DNA of 64,000 nt from Tous-C4FEB sp044356555. GTDB lineage: Bacteria > Verrucomicrobiota > Verrucomicrobiia > Opitutales > Opitutaceae. The stretch lies in assembly GCA_044356555.1 (NCBI GenBank), contig JBIKWB010000002.1, positions 1 to 64,000 of the forward strand, in the 5' to 3' direction. Positions within the stretch are counted from its first letter, which is position 1, and every line of letters begins with the position of its first letter. The notes beneath the pieces were generated by a model, which had not been told where the DNA came from, ran no database searches, and saw only the letters and a program-made list of their open reading frames with translations. Below are positions 61,137 to 64,000 of this stretch, piece by piece. A program made the position numbers and the translations under genes.

Positions 61137-64000
61137 ATGTTGATACCCTCTGTTCGTGCTCTTGCCCTTCTTGTGCTCGGTCTTGGTTCCCTCTCTGCGG
61201 CGACCGCGCCGGCAGAGCTTGATCTCGTCGCGTTGCGCTCGGCGCTGATTCCGAAACGCGAGGTCGGAGCGGATGCTTTTTTGAAGGCAAATCCGACGTG
61301 GGACGGGCGGGGCGTCGTGATCGCGGTCTGGGACACCGGCGTCGATCCGGCGGCCGCGGGGCTCGCGGTCACGACGACGGGCGAGCGCAAAATCGTCGAT
61401 ATCCTGGATGCCTCCGGCTCCGGCGACGTCGTCACGACTACCCAGCGCAAGCCCGATGCGGACGGGCAACTGCTCGGTCTGAGCGGGCGCAAGCTCACGT
61501 TGCCGGAGGGCGTCAAGAATCCCGCCGGCGACTACCGGCTCGGCCTCAAGCCCGCTTCGGAGCTTTTTTACACGGAAGTTTTGAAACGTCTCAACGACCG
61601 GCGGGCCCAGTCGCGGGCCGCCGTCCTCTCGCGGACGCAGGCGGAGCGGGCCGCCTTGCCGGAAGCCGCGGCGTTGAAGTCGATCCGGGCCAAGGCCCCG
61701 GCCGACCGCACGCGGGCCGAACGCGACGTGGCGGCACGGGCGGCGGCGTTGGACGCGCTGGAAGACCCGAAGGCGATGATCGATCCCGGCGCGCTCTACG
61801 ACTGCGTGCTCTGGCAGGACGGAACCGATTGGCGCGTGGTGATCGACACCGATGAAGACGGCGATCTGCGCGATGAAAAGGTGCTGCGGCCTTTCGGCGT
61901 TGCGGGCGACTACGGTTCGTTTGGCGACGTCACGTTTGCGACTTTCGGGGTGCAGGTTTACGCCGGCGGCGATCTGCTGTCGGTGGTCACGGTGGGCGGC
62001 GCGCACGGCACGCACGTCGCTTCGATCGCGGCGGGGCACTCGCCCAACGACCCGGGCCGCGACGGCATCGCGCCCGGTGCGCGGATTCTCTCGATCAAGA
62101 TCGGCGATATCCGCTCGGGCGGGAGCTCCTACAACACCAGTGAACTCCGGGCCCTCGCGCTCTCGGCGCAGCACAAGGTCGATATCGTCAACGCCAGCTG
62201 GGGCGGTCGGTCGCACTATCAGGACGGCAAGAACCTCAACGGCCGGATCTACGATGCGTTGACGGAGCGTTACGATATTTTGGCGGTGGTCTCGGCGGGC
62301 AACAACGGTCCGGCGCTGGGCACGGCGGGCAGTGCCGGGGCCGAGGCCTCGCGCCTGCTCGGCGTGGGTGCCTACATGTCGCCCGAGATGGGCCGCGTGC
62401 TCTACAACACGCTCAAACCGAGCGCGGAGGCGGCGCAGTTGTTCACCAGTCGCGGGCCGACGAAGGACGGCGATTTCGGCGTGGACATCATGGCGCCCGG
62501 CGCGGCGTTTGCGGCGATCTCGGCGGAGGTGATCCGCGGGGCCGACATGTATAATGGCACATCGATGGCGGCGCCCTCGGCGAGCGGCGTGGCGGCGCTC
62601 GTGCTGAGCGCGGCGAAGGCCCAGAAACTTGACGCCAGCCCGGCCCGCCTGCGCGCGGCGTTGATGCGGGGTTCGCAGCCTTTGCCGGCGGAGGAGCTCG
62701 TCACGAGCGGTTCGGGATTGATCAACGCGGCGGGCGGTTGGGCGAAGTTGCAGGCCTTGCAGGGCGTCGCGGCGTTTGGCGGTTTTTATGATCTCGAAGT
62801 CAACCGGGGCACGTTCACGAGCAAAGGCCGGGGGCTGCTCCTGCGCGAGGCGATTGCCGAAGCCCGGCAACGGGTGGCGGTCAAAATCACGCCGGCGTGG
62901 GCGGAGTCGGTCGGGCCGGCGACGCGCTTCGCGTTTGAAAGCGACGTGGTGCTGAAGCCCAGCGTGCCGTGGATCACGGCGCCGGATTTCGTGCACCTGA
63001 CCAACGGCGCACGCACGGTGAGCCTGCTCGTCGATGCGCCGCCGGTGCCGGCGGGTGCGCTGGGCTCGGTGCACGTGGCGCGCGTCGATGCGCTGCTCGT
63101 GGCGAAGCCGGAGCTCGGGCCGGTGTTTTCAATTCCGGTGACGCTCGTGCAGCCGGCGCCGGCCTCGGCGTTTAAGGACGGAAAATTGGAGACGGCGGTG
63201 GCGCTCAGTCCGGCGCAGACCAAGCGGCTGTTTGTCGAAGCGCCGGCGGACGCGACGCGGCTGCGGATCACGGTCAAGCACCGCGCGAAGGATGATCTCG
63301 TGCGGACGTTTAACATCCAGGCGATCGCTTTCGCGGCGCAAACCCACGTGGCGGCCATGGAGGCGGAGATCACTCCTGCGCTGTTGCCCGGCGAGGAGCG
63401 CACCTTTGATCTACGGCTGAAGCCGGGCACGGTCGCCGAGGTGGCGTGTTCGCTGGCGTTCAGCGCCGTGGGCGACGCGACCCTCGAGACGAGTTTGGAG
63501 TGGATCGGCGTGGGTGCGGGTGAGGAGCCGACGGTGTTGCCGACGAACGGGGGCTGGGCCGCGCTGGCGCTCAACCCGCTCGCGGACCACGACGTGAAGG
63601 TCGAGGCAAAGCTGGATCGGGCCGTCCATATTTTTCTGCCGGAGAGTACGACGATGCTGGCGCTCGATGCGCGGGCGGAGTTGCCGGCGTCGCCGTTGAC
63701 GCCAGCCGCCGAGCGTCTGCCGCTGCTCCGGCAACGTTTCACCCTCGATCTGAAAGAGCCGATGGCGGTGCATGTGCTGGGTGGGGACACCGTCGATTTG
63801 ACGGACAACGTCGGCGGCGGACGAATCACCTTGGTCCACGCCTCGGGCGAGGTGCTTTACGATTCGACGGCGAGTAACTCGACCGCCTCGACGCGGGTGC
63901 CGACCCGGCTGCCCAAGGGCAAGATCACGGCGACGCGGGACTACACCGGGCTGGATGCGGAAGCGTTGGGCACGGCGGCGTCGCTCCCGCTGCGACTCTC
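61137..64000 (+). CDS. Tripeptidyl-peptidase II-like subtilisin-family protease (partial)
   Basis: An open frame continuing past the window end, at least 954 residues visible. A signal peptide (ALALLVLGLGSLSAATA) is followed by the S8 catalytic triad: Asp66 in AVWDTGVD, His290 in GGAHGTHVAS and Ser476 in NGTSMAAPS. The 220-residue insertion between Asp and His is the trait of tripeptidyl peptidase II. A large C-terminal beta-rich region follows. With the signal peptide it is likely periplasmic or secreted, unlike the cytosolic eukaryotic enzyme. The large antisense frame across it is a shadow. The 3' end is unknown. Confidence 0.88.
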   Translation, partial: MLIPSVRALALLVLGLGSLSAATAPAELDLVALRSALIPKREVGADAFLKANPTWDGRGVVIAVWDTGVDPAAAGLAVTTTGERKIVDILDASGSGDVVTTTQRKPDADGQLLGLSGRKLTLPEGVKNPAGDYRLGLKPASELFYTEVLKRLNDRRAQSRAAVLSRTQAERAALPEAAALKSIRAKAPADRTRAERDVAARAAALDALEDPKAMIDPGALYDCVLWQDGTDWRVVIDTDEDGDLRDEKVLRPFGVAGDYGSFGDVTFATFGVQVYAGGDLLSVVTVGGAHGTHVASIAAGHSPNDPGRDGIAPGARILSIKIGDIRSGGSSYNTSELRALALSAQHKVDIVNASWGGRSHYQDGKNLNGRIYDALTERYDILAVVSAGNNGPALGTAGSAGAEASRLLGVGAYMSPEMGRVLYNTLKPSAEAAQLFTSRGPTKDGDFGVDIMAPGAAFAAISAEVIRGADMYNGTSMAAPSASGVAALVLSAAKAQKLDASPARLRAALMRGSQPLPAEELVTSGSGLINAAGGWAKLQALQGVAAFGGFYDLEVNRGTFTSKGRGLLLREAIAEARQRVAVKITPAWAESVGPATRFAFESDVVLKPSVPWITAPDFVHLTNGARTVSLLVDAPPVPAGALGSVHVARVDALLVAKPELGPVFSIPVTLVQPAPASAFKDGKLETAVALSPAQTKRLFVEAPADATRLRITVKHRAKDDLVRTFNIQAIAFAAQTHVAAMEAEITPALLPGEERTFDLRLKPGTVAEVACSLAFSAVGDATLETSLEWIGVGAGEEPTVLPTNGGWAALALNPLADHDVKVEAKLDRAVHIFLPESTTMLALDARAELPASPLTPAAERLPLLRQRFTLDLKEPMAVHVLGGDTVDLTDNVGGGRITLVHASGEVLYDSTASNSTASTRVPTRLPKGKITATRDYTGLDAEALGTAASLPLRL

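Noticed and set aside
60966..63074. 702-residue open frame antisense to the S8 protease
   Set aside because: Arg/His-rich low-complexity product, typical shadow of a GC-rich gene; the sense strand holds an intact catalytic triad.
1..64000. CRISPR arrays, tRNA and rRNA genes
   Set aside because: I found no regularly spaced repeats, no cloverleaf sequence with a TTCGA-type arm in place, and no rRNA signature by reading; short tRNAs could still be missed.

Overview
The window looks like a chromosomal segment of a Verrucomicrobiota bacterium, most likely near Opitutales/Opitutaceae. This is an inference from gene order and composition, not from an rRNA gene. Three things point there. The str, S10, spc and alpha ribosomal operons are fused into one block in which rpsJ directly follows fusA (no tuf) and rpmD is absent, an arrangement shared with other PVC-superphylum bacteria. 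The flanking housekeeping genes are GC-rich with long Ala/Pro/Lys-rich extensions. Most ribosomal genes lack a Shine-Dalgarno sequence.

Layout. 0.45-9.3 kb, minus strand: an AT-richer surface-polysaccharide export operon in the order ABC permease (wzm-like), ABC ATPase with a carbohydrate-binding tail (wzt-like), pyruvyltransferase-coiled-coil protein, WbsX-glycosyltransferase fusion, GT2 glycosyltransferase. 9.3-16.3 kb: a scarred region with a broken GT4 gene fused to a broken epimerase gene, both having intact paralogues in the window. The epimerase remnant is split by a 902-bp insertion element with terminal inverted repeats, a target-site duplication and a zinc-ribbon gene but no transposase. 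An intact CDP-paratose-epimerase-like gene, a large membrane protein, a decayed membrane protein and a probable hipA tail follow. 16.3-27.5 kb: a GC-rich nucleotide-sugar and glycosyltransferase cluster. Its operon of oxidoreductase, acetyltransferase, GT2, aminotransferase, GT2, asparagine synthase and GT4 suggests a diamino-sugar-containing glycan. 27.5-29.15 kb: a spacer holding a decayed DruA (DUF4338) gene.

29.16-48.3 kb: the ribosomal/translation block rpsL to rplQ on the plus strand, closed by a strong intrinsic terminator. It contains secY, map and rpoA and, unexpectedly, a small exported protein between rpsS and rplV. 48.4-64 kb: housekeeping genes, namely a small zinc-ribbon membrane protein, guaA, a LolA-like periplasmic protein, hisDCBH, gltA, a VC0807-type membrane protein, acpS, nnr, dprA and a tripeptidyl-peptidase-II-like subtilase that runs off the end.

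How the parts fit: the first 27 kb makes, modifies and exports a cell-surface glycan and has been rearranged repeatedly by duplication, deletion and mobile elements. The remaining 35 kb is conserved core. I saw no tRNA, rRNA or CRISPR array. The least-explained items are the transposase-less insertion element, the exported protein inside the S10 operon, the SD-less CC-ATG start contexts, the S11 tail and the DruA remnant.
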